A stretch of 64,000 nt of DNA, taken from NCBI GenBank assembly GCA_963832355.1, contig CAWHTX010000019.1:62001-126000 (forward strand). Reading direction: 5' to 3'. The translations under genes and the position numbers were made by a program. Shown here one piece after another: positions 26,086 to 34,940 of this stretch (the stretch's first letter is position 1; each line of letters starts with the position of its first letter). The notes below the pieces were generated by a model. That model was given only the letters and a program-made list of their open reading frames with translations, was not told where the DNA came from and did not search any database. This DNA comes from DATFVA01 sp963832355. GTDB lineage: Bacteria; Bacteroidota; Ignavibacteria; Ignavibacteriales; Ignavibacteriaceae.

Positions 26086-26145
26086 GATCCTGAAACTAGT
26101 TCAGGATGACAAGTTGTTGAGATTCTGAGCTGAGTTCAGGATGAC
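26086..26145. repeat. two REP-like palindromes in tandem
   Basis: GATCCTGAAACTAGTTCAGG-ATGAC at 26086-26110 and GATTCTGAGCTGAGTTCAGG-ATGAC at 26121-26145, in the same orientation and 35 bp apart. Same family as the palindrome at 19398-19424, with C-G base pairs of the stem replaced by T-A. Confidence 0.75.
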
Positions 26146-26151
26146 AATAAT

Positions 26152-29100
26152 TTACTTAAGCTGCTTCATCAGCTCGTCAACAGCCTTCTTAAGCTGGGCG
26201 TCTGTGCCTTCAGCACGATAATCCGGTGCGTTCTTTACAACATAATCAGGAGTTGCGGGCTCGTCTTCCATATCGTTATTTGTCTTCTTTACATACCAGC
26301 CTCTGCCGGGGAGGCGAACAAATGTTCCGTCAACCATACTCCTTCCGCCGGTTGAGATTACCGCGCCGAAGGTAGGCTGCCCGACCAGTTTCCCTATTCC
26401 CAGTGTCTGATATGCGTGAGAGAAAATCTCAGCATTAGAGTAGCTGTTCTCGTTGCACAGTGCGATGCTGGGCTTTATCCAGGCGGAATAAGGGAGTCGT
26501 TCTCCGAGAGGATAGTAATTAGCAAACTTCTGGTGGTTCACAGCAAGTGAATCAGTCGCACCTCTCGGTATAGTATAAGCATGCTGTTTGTAGTTCAGCA
26601 CCATCATCAGGTAATCGGTAGTCCATCCGCCGCCGTTGTAGCGTACGTCGACAACGATAGCGTCCTTTCCGTACCCGGTTGCTGCAAGCTCACGCTCGAA
26701 TTCCTCGAAGCTGTCCCAGCCCATCGCCTTAATATGAATATAACCAATCCTGCCGTTTGAATATTCCTCAGTAAGTTTCTTTCTATCCTGAACCCATTCA
26801 TTGTAGAGCAGGTCTCTTATATTGTTAACGGGACGAATAATCACCTCTCTGGTTTTCCCGTCTTTCCCGTTCACTTCCAGCAGAACTCTATCATCAGCTG
26901 TATTCACAAATTTCGAATAGAAATTCACATCTCCGCCTACCGGCTGATCCGTTCACTTTTGTAATAACGTCACCAACAAAGAGTTTGCTTTCTGTTTTAT
27001 CGGCAGGACTCTCAGGCACAACCCGCTCAACCAGTATACCTCCGTCAGCATTGCCTATCTCAATTCCCAGCAATCCTGTTGTTTCCTTCTGAGTCTCTTC
27101 CCTGTCGCCGCCGTACATTCCCATATGGCTGGCGTTTATTTGTCCAAGCATAAAATTAAAAATATACCTGAAGTCGCGGCTGGTAGATGCAGCCATTGCC
27201 CATGGTTTATATTTCGCCTTTATTGCATTCCAGTCGTGCCCGTTAAACCCGGGATCATAGAATCCGTCTCTGATCATCCGCCACGATTCCTCAAAGATCT
27301 GCTCCTTCTCTGCTGTATAATTTATCTGCATCTTAGCTGAGTAGGAAAGTCCTTCTTCCTTCTTCTTACCAAGATCAACCTTCACAAGTTTTCCGTCGCC
27401 TTTGAACAGGTACAGATTTTTCACATCTTTATCAGGCCTGAGCGAAGAGTATGCATCACTTCCTTTTATTATTGATTCGAAATCCTTACCGTTCCATTTA
27501 ATGCTGTAGAGGGAATGATCAAGCTTCTTAGCCTTACCAGAAGAATAAGGTGCGGTAAAATAGAAAGTCTCCCCATCAGCCGAAATAACAGGATTCCTCT
27601 CATCGCCGGGCATCGAAGTAACCTGCACCAATCTTTTATAGATATCCGGGAAATCAATCTCTACTGGCTTGACCTCAGTAGAATCCTTACCTTTTTTCTT
27701 ATCGTCTTTCTTTGCCGGCTCGTCATACTCCCAGTCCCTCTGTGTCTTTTCCCAGTCAGCTTTCTTCAACCATACGAACCAGATATCGGCGCTGCGGTTA
27801 TTCCTTTCGGAGACGAAGCCGAGTTTTGAACCATCGGGACTCCAGAAAGGCTGTGCGTCCATTCTCGGGTGCATGCTTACGTTTACAGCCTCGTGCGAGT
27901 TATCTGCAGCCTGAATAAAGATTTCATTATTGTAATACAGATCCGCTTTTGAATACGCAAGCCATTTAGAATCAGGACTCCATGCCAGGTCCTCCGGCTG
28001 AGACCAGTCATCCGACAGTATCTTCTCATCCGACAACTGACCGTCCTTATCGATCTTTGCTGTAACCAGCTGACCATTCCCGCGGACGTATGCAAGCATC
28101 TTACCGTCGGGTGACATCGCCAATGCTGATTCATCTTTATCAGTACTGGTGATCCGCTTAACCTTATGCTTCAGACTTCTGAAAATATTTGACTCATCCT
28201 TATCTGAAGAAGAAACTGCGTAGATATCGAACTGTCCCACTTCGTCCGAAACAAAAATAATAGTTGAATCATTAACCCACTGCGGGTTCTCCTCGCGGGA
28301 TGAACTTTGGGTGAGGTTAACAGTAAGGTTTTTATCCTTATCATTCTCGGTAACAAAAATATCACCGCGTACCGCAAGGGCTATATACTTTCCGTTAGGT
28401 GAAACAGAGAACTCCGAAGCTTTAGATGTAAAAGTTTTCCACTCGTAAGGATCGAGCTTATAATCTGATGATACATCGATAGAAAGTTTGTTGAGGCCTG
28501 AGCCGTCAGCATTAATAGTATAAAGGTTCATATCTTTTTCCAGAACCAGTTTACTGCCGTTGCTGCTCACGCTGAAATTACGCACACCATCATCTGTAAA
28601 AGTAGTAACAGCTATATCGTTCAACTTATTGCCGCCGGCATCAAGGGATAACCTGCGGACATTATACTTACCGCTGGAAGCACTGATATAAAAAATCGTC
28701 CTTTCCCCTCCCCACTGAGGTGAATAATCATTTCCCATAAAATCTGTTAGCTGGATGTATGATTTATTCTGAGTATCGTAGAGCCAGATATCACGGTTAG
28801 CCGAACCGCGGTATTCTTCGCGCGGAATACGGCAATCACCCCTGGTAAAAGCAACGAACCTGCCGTCGGGCGATTCAGCCGGATCATATCCGAAAGCATC
28901 AAGCGCACGTTCAGGTGTTCCGCCGGATGGCATTGCAGCATAAATCTCGGGAGACCACTCGACCGAATTATAATTTCTTCTTGTAGTGAAATATATTTTC
29001 CCGCTTTTCGACCAGCTGCTGACCTCATCGCCGGTCGAATGATAAGTCAACCGTGTAGGCCTGCCGCCAAACGCATCGACGACATAAACGTCAGAATTTC

Positions 29101-29356
29101 CGAAACGTTCGCTGTTAAAAGCTATTTTATAGCCGTCGGGACTCCATACACTTGAGGTTTCTATTCCCTCGTGTTCAGTGATCCTGTCAGCGCGGCCGCC
29201 GGAAGAGGAGACCGTCCAAATGTCTCCCTGGAACGAAAAAGCAATCCTGGAACCGTCATTGTTTATTGACGGATACAGCAGCAGCGGCTGGCTCTGTGAA
29301 TAAGTAAAAGTTGAAATTAAGATAAGACTGGCAAATAAGGTTAGATACCTCAACAT
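26152..29356 (-). CDS. tricorn-type S41 protease, interrupted by one frameshift
   Basis: About 1070 codons in total. A signal peptide (to SQSQP) and an N-terminal WD40/TolB-like propeller region (about 25-680, many SPDG/ADG repeats) come first. A helical bundle, a PDZ domain (about 770-860) and an S41/C-terminal-processing protease core follow. The core has IGYIHI (catalytic His), VVDVRYNGGG, NSYSNAEIFSHA with the nucleophilic Ser, and DEPATPDYVV. This is the order of tricorn peptidases, which trim oligopeptides. The reading frame changes inside the PDZ domain: removing one T (base 26947) from GGATCAGCCG restores VNGQPVGGDVNFYSKF. Annotated over the full span: 26894-29356 before the shift and up to 26928 after it. 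It may be a real mutation or a sequence error. Start ATG at 29356 has GGAGTGA upstream. Confidence 0.88.
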
Positions 29357-29515
29357 GACTCACTCCGGTATTTTTGAACAAAAGACCCCCAAATATAAGC
29401 TTCTCAATTAAAAATTTGGATGGATAAAATGATGAACGGTTCTATATTATTTTGGAGATATGCCTCCTGCTTTCATTTTTATAAGGACCCCCCGGCACAT
29501 TCCATTATAATTACT

Positions 29516-30439
29516 TCACTTTCGGATAATAAGGTCATCCTTACCTGGCAATACACGCAGAGCAGCAATACGCCACCCTTCAGTTCCGCGGGAAAGAACC
29601 CACACCGCACGGGTTTGTCTGACGGGCTGAAGTTTGTCCTCCGTCCCCGGAATAGCACCTGATGCAGTGACGCTTACCTGTATGACTTCTTCACTGATTG
29701 GTCTTATTTCGTCTATTTTAAATACCGCGCTGTAGTTCCTCGGTTTAGAAAAGTAAGCACTCCACCAATCCTGAATGGCTTGTGCACCCTGAATCAGAGG
29801 AAGATTGCGTACAATGATATCTGCATCTTTTCGGAAAAGAGCACTCACCCTGGATGCTTCGTGACTATTAAATGCATCAGTGAATGTATCGACAAATGCG
29901 CGTATGTGGGGCCTTATGGATTCTGTAGCTTCAACGGATGCTCCCAGGACAATACTATCATTCTCTGTCGGCATCATGCATACAGAAGTTATGAGCCATT
30001 TTCCGTTAAGCTGATGCACCACCCATGTGCCCCTTGCTTTCCTCGTTTTCAGTTCTGCCCCCAGTGAATCCCATCCCCCTGTCACGGATCCGAGGTTAAT
30101 TACTGCAACGTCCTCAGATATCATTCTAAATGAATTTACTGTGAATGCAGCTCTTCTCCCCGGTTCCTGTTTCGCGAAGTAAGAATTCCAAAAATTCCGG
30201 ACAGCCTTTCGTCCTCTTGCTTCAAGAAGATTACCCACCAGTACATCTGCATCCTCTGAGAAGAATTCTGAAACTGCTGCCGCATCCCGTGTGCTGAATG
30301 TATCCTGATACGCTTCAACCAGTTTGTATACAGACACTGAGTCTCCAGCTGTCTGGGCCGCAGCTATGCCCGTAAATCCATTAGTAAAGTAGATAATCGT
30401 TATCAGAGCTAAATTCTTTACACACATATTTTTTATCAA
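29516..30439 (-). CDS. secreted protein with two tandem SnoaL/DUF4440-like domains
   Basis: A 307-residue protein with a signal peptide ending near AAAQ. The two NTF2-like domains are clearly related: LVEAYQDTFSTRDAAAVSEF (about 38-165) and FVDTFTDAFNSHEASRVSAL (about 182-305). Each carries the motif EDADVLV/KDADIIV ten to fifteen residues later and FWNSYF/WWSAYF. The start is TTG at 30439: GAGGT is seven bases upstream, whereas the ATG four codons later lies too far from it. Seventeen bases downstream of another SnoaL-like gene (30456-30926), so the two form an operon. Catalytic role unknown. Confidence 0.83.
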   Translation of the reverse strand: MIKNMCVKNLALITIIYFTNGFTGIAAAQTAGDSVSVYKLVEAYQDTFSTRDAAAVSEFFSEDADVLVGNLLEARGRKAVRNFWNSYFAKQEPGRRAAFTVNSFRMISEDVAVINLGSVTGGWDSLGAELKTRKARGTWVVHQLNGKWLITSVCMMPTENDSIVLGASVEATESIRPHIRAFVDTFTDAFNSHEASRVSALFRKDADIIVRNLPLIQGAQAIQDWWSAYFSKPRNYSAVFKIDEIRPISEEVIQVSVTASGAIPGTEDKLQPVRQTRAVWVLSRGTEGWRIAALRVLPGKDDLIIRK

Positions 30440-30455
30440 GACTGATACCTCGTAA

Positions 30456-30926
30456 TTATTGAGGCTGCGGACCGGGGACAGAACATTCCACTACACATTT
30501 CCAGGATCCGTCCTCCTGCTTTTTCCAGATGCAGACGTAATTGCCTGATTTTGCATAGTTATTTCCCTCCGGATCACTAAAGGTTAATCTGTAAGAGCCG
30601 TGAGTATAACCCATACTACCAGATTCGGATACGACAGCATCTCTTGCTTTCCAGTTAAGAGAAAATCCCGGTGTGGAGCGGTTCTTTTTAACAATATTAA
30701 GAATTTCCTCTTTGCCGAATGCAGGTTCCTGACCCGGGAAATAGTCGATCGCATCTTCTGTCCAGAATGCTTTGATTTTTTCTATATTGCCTGTTGCAGC
30801 GGCCTCTGCCCAGGCACTATCAGCATTAAGCAGCGCCTGCCGTTCAGTTTCAATGTCTACATTTTGCTTACAAGCAGGAATTAGCAGGACGGTAAGCGAT
30901 ATGAAAATCTGTAATTTCGTTTTCAT
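30456..30926 (-). CDS. DUF4440/SnoaL-like lipoprotein
   Basis: A 156-residue lipoprotein. The ATG at 30926 is chosen over an in-frame codon 60 bases upstream because GGAAGGA precedes it and the signal starts there (MKTKLQIFISLTVLLIPAC, lipobox IPAC). A single NTF2-like domain: LLNADSAWAEAAATGNIEKI, FWTEDAIDYFPGQEPAFGKEEI, and ending SWKCVVECSVPGPQPQ. Family members are found alone or fused to other domains and bind small ligands; no reaction can be assigned. First gene of a two-gene operon with the double-domain protein. Confidence 0.85.
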   Translation of the reverse strand: MKTKLQIFISLTVLLIPACKQNVDIETERQALLNADSAWAEAAATGNIEKIKAFWTEDAIDYFPGQEPAFGKEEILNIVKKNRSTPGFSLNWKARDAVVSESGSMGYTHGSYRLTFSDPEGNNYAKSGNYVCIWKKQEDGSWKCVVECSVPGPQPQ

Positions 30927-31035
30927 AGCGGTCCTTCCGTTGTGTGGGGTTTTTTTGAATATAGAGAACTTCGGGGGGAAGGTCAATAATTATTTAATTG
31001 TTAAACCTTTTAGAGTTGATATGTTCTTGCACAAT

Positions 31036-31917
31036 TTATCGCGGGACTAACTTATTTCTTAACTCTTCAATTCTGGCTCTGTATCTTTCTGAAAAATCAT
31101 TTAGCCATTTGTAAGCATATACTTTATCAAAGTCCTGCAGCCACTCCAACTGCTCTTTTCTCAGTCTGCTTTTATCCTCGGGATTTAATTTTGAAAGCAG
31201 CAATCTATACAGGCTATCCATTTCTAAATCCATTTCAGCGATCGAATCACAGGAACAGGCAACTATTTCACGATCTGATTTTGCCTTGCTGCAATCAAAG
31301 CTTGTGGGAAAAGTTTTACCATAGACTTCTTTCTCTAAAACAAATTTTCCATTTTCGAAATTAAAATACTGACTCAGCGGGTGTTTTCTTCCGGACCCAT
31401 CCCAGTAGACGGCACACAACAGACTGTCCTTCACTTGCAAATAATAATTGCGGTTGCCTATAAGGGGCATGGGAACCCCGGTAATTTCCGTGCTCTCCTT
31501 CGGTTTATAGTCTATCTCATATTCCCCGATGCTGCCGGAGTCATCAAGATAAAATACACTGTGAATATCAGGACCCCCGGTGCCCATCATGCAGGTTTGT
31601 GCAGTAATAACAGCTTCATCCCTTCCGTCCTTGTCAAGATCGAAATATTTGATCAGATCGATACTGACTTTATAGCTGGAATCAATTTCCAGGCATTCCC
31701 AATCCTTCTCAGTAAGATATTTTTGAAAGTTAACATCGTGAATATTTCTGAAGCCCGGATTTTTCTTGTTCGTACTATCATCTGCTAAATATGATACGGA
31801 GTGCTTATTACCATATCCTGACGACATCGCCAAACAAAGATCATGGGTTCCCACAAAGAGTTCGCCATGCACAAACCCATATACACATATGAAAAGAATT
31901 ATAAATAAATATTTCAT
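31036..31917 (-). CDS. secreted protein with C-terminal LprI-like (DUF1311) domain
   Basis: A 293-residue protein with a signal peptide (MKYLFIILFICVYGFVHG). The middle holds an FG-GAP/EF-like acidic loop FDLDKDGRDEA (about 92-102). The C-terminal third is an LprI/DUF1311 domain with the family pattern FDCSKAKSDREIVACSCDSI, MDSLYRLLLSKL and LRKEQLEWLQDFD. In LprI of mycobacteria this fold binds and inhibits lysozyme; that role here is inference. Its start overlaps by four bases the stop of the upstream membrane-protein gene, so the pair is coupled. Confidence 0.78.
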   Translation of the reverse strand: MKYLFIILFICVYGFVHGELFVGTHDLCLAMSSGYGNKHSVSYLADDSTNKKNPGFRNIHDVNFQKYLTEKDWECLEIDSSYKVSIDLIKYFDLDKDGRDEAVITAQTCMMGTGGPDIHSVFYLDDSGSIGEYEIDYKPKESTEITGVPMPLIGNRNYYLQVKDSLLCAVYWDGSGRKHPLSQYFNFENGKFVLEKEVYGKTFPTSFDCSKAKSDREIVACSCDSIAEMDLEMDSLYRLLLSKLNPEDKSRLRKEQLEWLQDFDKVYAYKWLNDFSERYRARIEELRNKLVPR

Positions 31918-32567
31918 CGGCTGACCTGAGTTTCAATATCGCGGGCAAAAGCACAGATAAAGGCAGCATTTGCAAGAACGACAGTGGAAATTAAAAATAT
32001 AAAAACAATGGTCAGTAATGTATCCGGATCAGTCTGTCCGGGAAAGTAACCAAATATTCCCAGTTCCATCACCATAATCCATAAGAAAGATGATAATGCT
32101 AATAAATAAGGCCATAAAGCAGATAATAATTTTCTAAGTCTGTCCTTGAATATCTTTTTCCACCATGTCAAAGGTTTGCCTATCCTGGTTGAGTACGCCC
32201 AAACCGGCAGGAAGAGAATTATATACCCTATTCCCCCGCCTACCAGCGTCATTAAAATTAAAAGTAAAAGAAAGAAAGATGATCCGTGATTTATGTGGAT
32301 AAATCTGACAGACCATATAATAACTGCCAGACTTATTACTATTACAAGGATCCCTGTTACCAGAAAGTTTGGAATTACGGTGAACGCACCTTCCGTACCG
32401 TAAACCCAGAACCTATGTTCTTTACCTATTGCTTCTATAAAGAGGCCATTAGTCGAAGTATTACCCTGAAGTATCTCAAATATACCATGATTCACAATAC
32501 CTGCTGCTCCAAGCAGTGTGCCGAATGTTGCTGCGGTTATTCTGGTACTATGGTTATAGTTCTTCAT
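31914..32567 (-). CDS. multi-pass membrane protein, unknown function
   Basis: A 217-residue protein with about five hydrophobic helices (roughly 10-30, 62-86, 96-122, 145-168, 185-208) and short loops. No motif that identifies a family. It is first in a two-gene unit: its TGA overlaps the ATG of the LprI-domain protein (ATGA). The pairing suggests that the secreted LprI-like protein works together with this membrane protein, but nothing in the sequence says how. Confidence 0.7.
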   Translation of the reverse strand: MKNYNHSTRITAATFGTLLGAAGIVNHGIFEILQGNTSTNGLFIEAIGKEHRFWVYGTEGAFTVIPNFLVTGILVIVISLAVIIWSVRFIHINHGSSFFLLLLILMTLVGGGIGYIILFLPVWAYSTRIGKPLTWWKKIFKDRLRKLLSALWPYLLALSSFLWIMVMELGIFGYFPGQTDPDTLLTIVFIFLISTVVLANAAFICAFARDIETQVSR

Positions 32568-32751
32568 AATTTAGATCCGGCTTAATCACTCTGCCTACAC
32601 ACGCTTATATATTTTATAGGATCCTCCCCGGCTCTCACCTGTAATTAACTTAAATCATTCCAGGATAAATGACAATCAAATGATTTAACTCCCGGATTTC
32701 CACTTCAGATTTAATCTAAATAATTTATTGTTATATATAGAAAAATTCATT

Positions 32752-32838
32752 ATTATTAGCCTGTAGACTTATAAAGAGTAATTATTAGCCTGCAGGATCA
32801 TAAAATTAAATTATTAGCCTACAGACTTATAAATTAAC
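32752..32838. repeat. three direct repeats of period exactly 29 bp upstream of satD-like gene
   Basis: Copies begin at 32752, 32781 and 32810, each opening with ATTATTAGCCT followed by (G/A)(T/C)AG(A/G)(C/T) and an (A/T)-rich ATAAA tail. The third ends 27 bases before the ATG at 32865. No unique spacer separates them, so it is not a CRISPR; the array looks like an iteron or operator set. Confidence 0.8.
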
Positions 32839-32864
32839 TAATAAAAAATCAGTCGATTATAAGA

Positions 32865-33545
32865 ATGAAAAACTACGCAGTGGTTACGGGAGATATAATA
32901 AGTTCATCAAAGATCAGGGGATCGATACGAAATTTAGTATTGAACAAACTCAAAGAAGGGGTTGGGGAAATAACTAAACAACTGCTGAAAAACAAGAAGA
33001 AGCAATTTGAGATATTTGGAGGTGACAGTTTCCAGATGATGCTGGAAGAACCAGAGTTGGCCATGCAGGTCGGGATTTTAATTCGGGCCAAATTGAGAGA
33101 ACTGGATACCGCTCAATACTACAACACTAAGCGAAGTATACAAAGGTTTGATGCAAGGATTGCTATAGGTATCGGAAAGATCGATTTTATACGGAATAAG
33201 ATAGTTGAATCAGACGGGGAAGCATTCAGAAATTCAGGTCTAATGATCATGGAGATGAAAAAGCAGGGAATAAATTTAAAAGTTAAAACGCCATGGACAG
33301 AAGCTGATAAGGAATTACAGGTCAGTAGTTTATTAGCAGATAACATAATAAGCGGGTGGTCCGCCTACCAGGCAGAAGCAGCTTATTTATACTTATTATA
33401 CAACTTAACCCAGGCAGAAATTGCGCAGAAATTAAAAATTTCTCAATCCGGCATTTATCACCGGCTGGAGCATGGCTCTGTTGAATCAATAAAGACATTC
33501 ATAAAAAGATTTGAAGAAATAATTGAGGTCAGAAATGATAAATAA
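32865..33545 (+). CDS. SatD family protein with C-terminal helix-turn-helix
   Basis: A 226-residue protein. The N-terminal two thirds match the SatD family (MKNYAVVTGDIISSSKIRGS, FEIFGGDSFQMMLEEPELAM, DARIAIGIGKIDF, VESDGEAFRNSG), which has the layout of a nucleotide-cyclase-like domain. The C-terminus (about 168-205, YNLTQAEIAQKLKISQSGIYHRL) is a sigma70 region-4-like helix-turn-helix. SatD is named from the streptococcal secretion and acid tolerance locus; its activity is unknown. It overlaps the DUF3307 membrane gene, its usual companion in Bacteroidota. Three 29-bp repeats immediately upstream could be its own operators. Confidence 0.8.
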   Translation: MKNYAVVTGDIISSSKIRGSIRNLVLNKLKEGVGEITKQLLKNKKKQFEIFGGDSFQMMLEEPELAMQVGILIRAKLRELDTAQYYNTKRSIQRFDARIAIGIGKIDFIRNKIVESDGEAFRNSGLMIMEMKKQGINLKVKTPWTEADKELQVSSLLADNIISGWSAYQAEAAYLYLLYNLTQAEIAQKLKISQSGIYHRLEHGSVESIKTFIKRFEEIIEVRNDK

Positions 33546-34278
33546 TGTTGATTTACTGATCAGATTATTACTCGCCCACTTTATCTCTGATTTTTTACTT
33601 CAGCCTAAAAGCTGGATTGAAGACAAAAATAAAAACAAATTAAAATCGAAATATCTATATCTGCACATAATGGTCACGGGTGTCTTGGTTATACTGGCTC
33701 TTGGTGAGTATAAATTATTTTGGGAAGTAGTGCCTGTAATAGTGATTTCACATTGGCTTATTGATATCGGTAAGCTTTATTTAGACCGGCAAAAATTCAG
33801 CGGCTTTCTGGTAGATCAATTTCTCCACATATTAGTTATTGCCGGTGTATTTTTTTACGCTGCCTACCCGGATGGGGGCACAAAGGTGCTGAACAGCTTA
33901 ATTGTTAACTATTACAGCCCAAAATCATTATTGATTATTTTGGCCTATGTCCTTGTGACTTTACCGGCATCGGTTTTTATCTCAATATTCGTCAAAAGAT
34001 GGGATCTTTCTGAAGTACTTCACTCAGATGGAAAATTAAAAGATGCCGGGAAAATCATCGGGATCATAGAAAGACTCCTGATACTAACTTTTGTTATCTT
34101 CCATAGTTTTGAAGCAATAGGGTTTTTAATAGCTGCCAAATCGGTTTTCCGGTTCGGAGAACTGCACAATTCCGGAGAACGAAAACTAACCGAATACATT
34201 CTTGTGGGAACACTCCTTAGTTTTGCGATAGCAATAATTTGCGGAATTCTGCTTGTTTATCTTATTAGTGGTAATTGA
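33535..34278 (+). CDS. DUF3307 membrane protein
   Basis: A 247-residue protein from the ATG at 33535, which has GAGG seven bases upstream; an in-frame TTG at 33523 is less likely. The N-terminal part is DUF3307 (LLIRLLLAHFISDFLLQP, HIMVTGVLVILALGEYKLFW, VIVISHWLIDIGKLYL, FLVDQFLHILVIAGVFFYAAY), with conserved His and Asp residues within the membrane helices. The C-terminus adds further helices, giving about seven in all. Overlaps the SatD-like gene by 11 bases, so they are produced together. Function unknown; the conserved pairing suggests the SatD protein senses or controls this membrane protein. Confidence 0.8.
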   Translation: MINNVDLLIRLLLAHFISDFLLQPKSWIEDKNKNKLKSKYLYLHIMVTGVLVILALGEYKLFWEVVPVIVISHWLIDIGKLYLDRQKFSGFLVDQFLHILVIAGVFFYAAYPDGGTKVLNSLIVNYYSPKSLLIILAYVLVTLPASVFISIFVKRWDLSEVLHSDGKLKDAGKIIGIIERLLILTFVIFHSFEAIGFLIAAKSVFRFGELHNSGERKLTEYILVGTLLSFAIAIICGILLVYLISGN

Positions 34279-34453
34279 TATAAGAACATCATCACTCATT
34301 CAAGGGAGTCGTATCCGGGATTTATTTTGGGTTATTCACTATTAAATGTACCTTTAATTATTACTGGAATTATTGGGGGTTGGTTTTATTTTTAACTATT
34401 CTCGTTAATTACTTCTCAGTCCAATCATAGTTATTACGAAAAGCAGGGGAGAG

Positions 34454-34634
34454 GTGAAAAAAAATCTGTTTTTGTTGCTTTTTACTATTTGGTGTGATTT
34501 CACTTGGTATAGGAATTTACCAGTTCGTCAAAGAGTCATACACTGAAGCAACTCTAAGTCTTTTCTATACTGCCTTGTTTTTTACAGCCGCGATGTTGAA
34601 TAAAAAAATCGTGAGAAAGGTAAGAGTAAGATGA
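34454..34634 (+). pseudogene. small membrane-protein gene broken at an A8 tract
   Basis: GTG start (34454) after GGGGAGAG. With eight A residues (34457-34464) the frame soon stops. With seven it reads MKKICFCCFLLFGVISLGIG then a KESYTEATLSLFYTALFFTA segment, and ends in TGA at 34632-34634, overlapping the next gene's ATG (ATGA). That tidy overlap argues that the second frame is the true one. Two predicted helices, about 58 residues, no known family. Confidence 0.45.
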
Positions 34635-34813
34635 GCAACAAATATTTTAATATGTTTTTACGGATATCTGCTTTCCTGCTTCCTGTTTATTTCATTTTTT
34701 ACCCGCGATTAAACGAAAATCCCCGCGATCCATTTGTGAAATCTCTCTGGAAGCTGACTATTGCGGGGTTCTGTTTTTATGGGTTAATTGCAGTCATCAT
34801 AGTAATTTTCTAA
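34631..34813 (+). CDS. small two-helix membrane protein
   Basis: A 60-residue protein with two hydrophobic segments (about 6-24 and 40-59) separated by NENPRDPFVKSLWK. Not assigned to a family. Its ATG overlaps by four bases the stop codon of the reading frame at 34454-34634, so the two small membrane proteins were probably co-translated. They follow the SatD/DUF3307 pair on the same strand, but the roughly 170 bp between contain only remnants of coding-like hydrophobic sequence (for example LGYSLLNVPLIITGIIGG at about 34325-34380), suggesting decay. Confidence 0.5.
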   Translation: MSNKYFNMFLRISAFLLPVYFIFYPRLNENPRDPFVKSLWKLTIAGFCFYGLIAVIIVIF

Positions 34814-34849
34814 TCAGGCTGTAGATTCCTATTATCAGGTTACAATTTA

Positions 34850-34889
34850 AAATAAAATACCCGGCAGTGAAAAACACGATGCCGGGTAT
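34850..34889 (-). terminator. hairpin terminator between convergent genes
   Basis: ATACCCGGCA (34857-34866) pairs perfectly with TGCCGGGTAT (34880-34889) around a 13-base loop. The minus-strand side is followed by TTTTATTTT, so it mainly serves the 34941-35648 gene. Confidence 0.8.
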
Positions 34890-34940
34890 CTTCATTCATC
34901 TGATTTAAATCTTCCCCTTAATCAGACATCGACTGAAACT

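Noticed and set aside
32752..32838. CRISPR array
   Set aside because: The 29-bp units follow each other directly without unique spacers and there are no cas genes.
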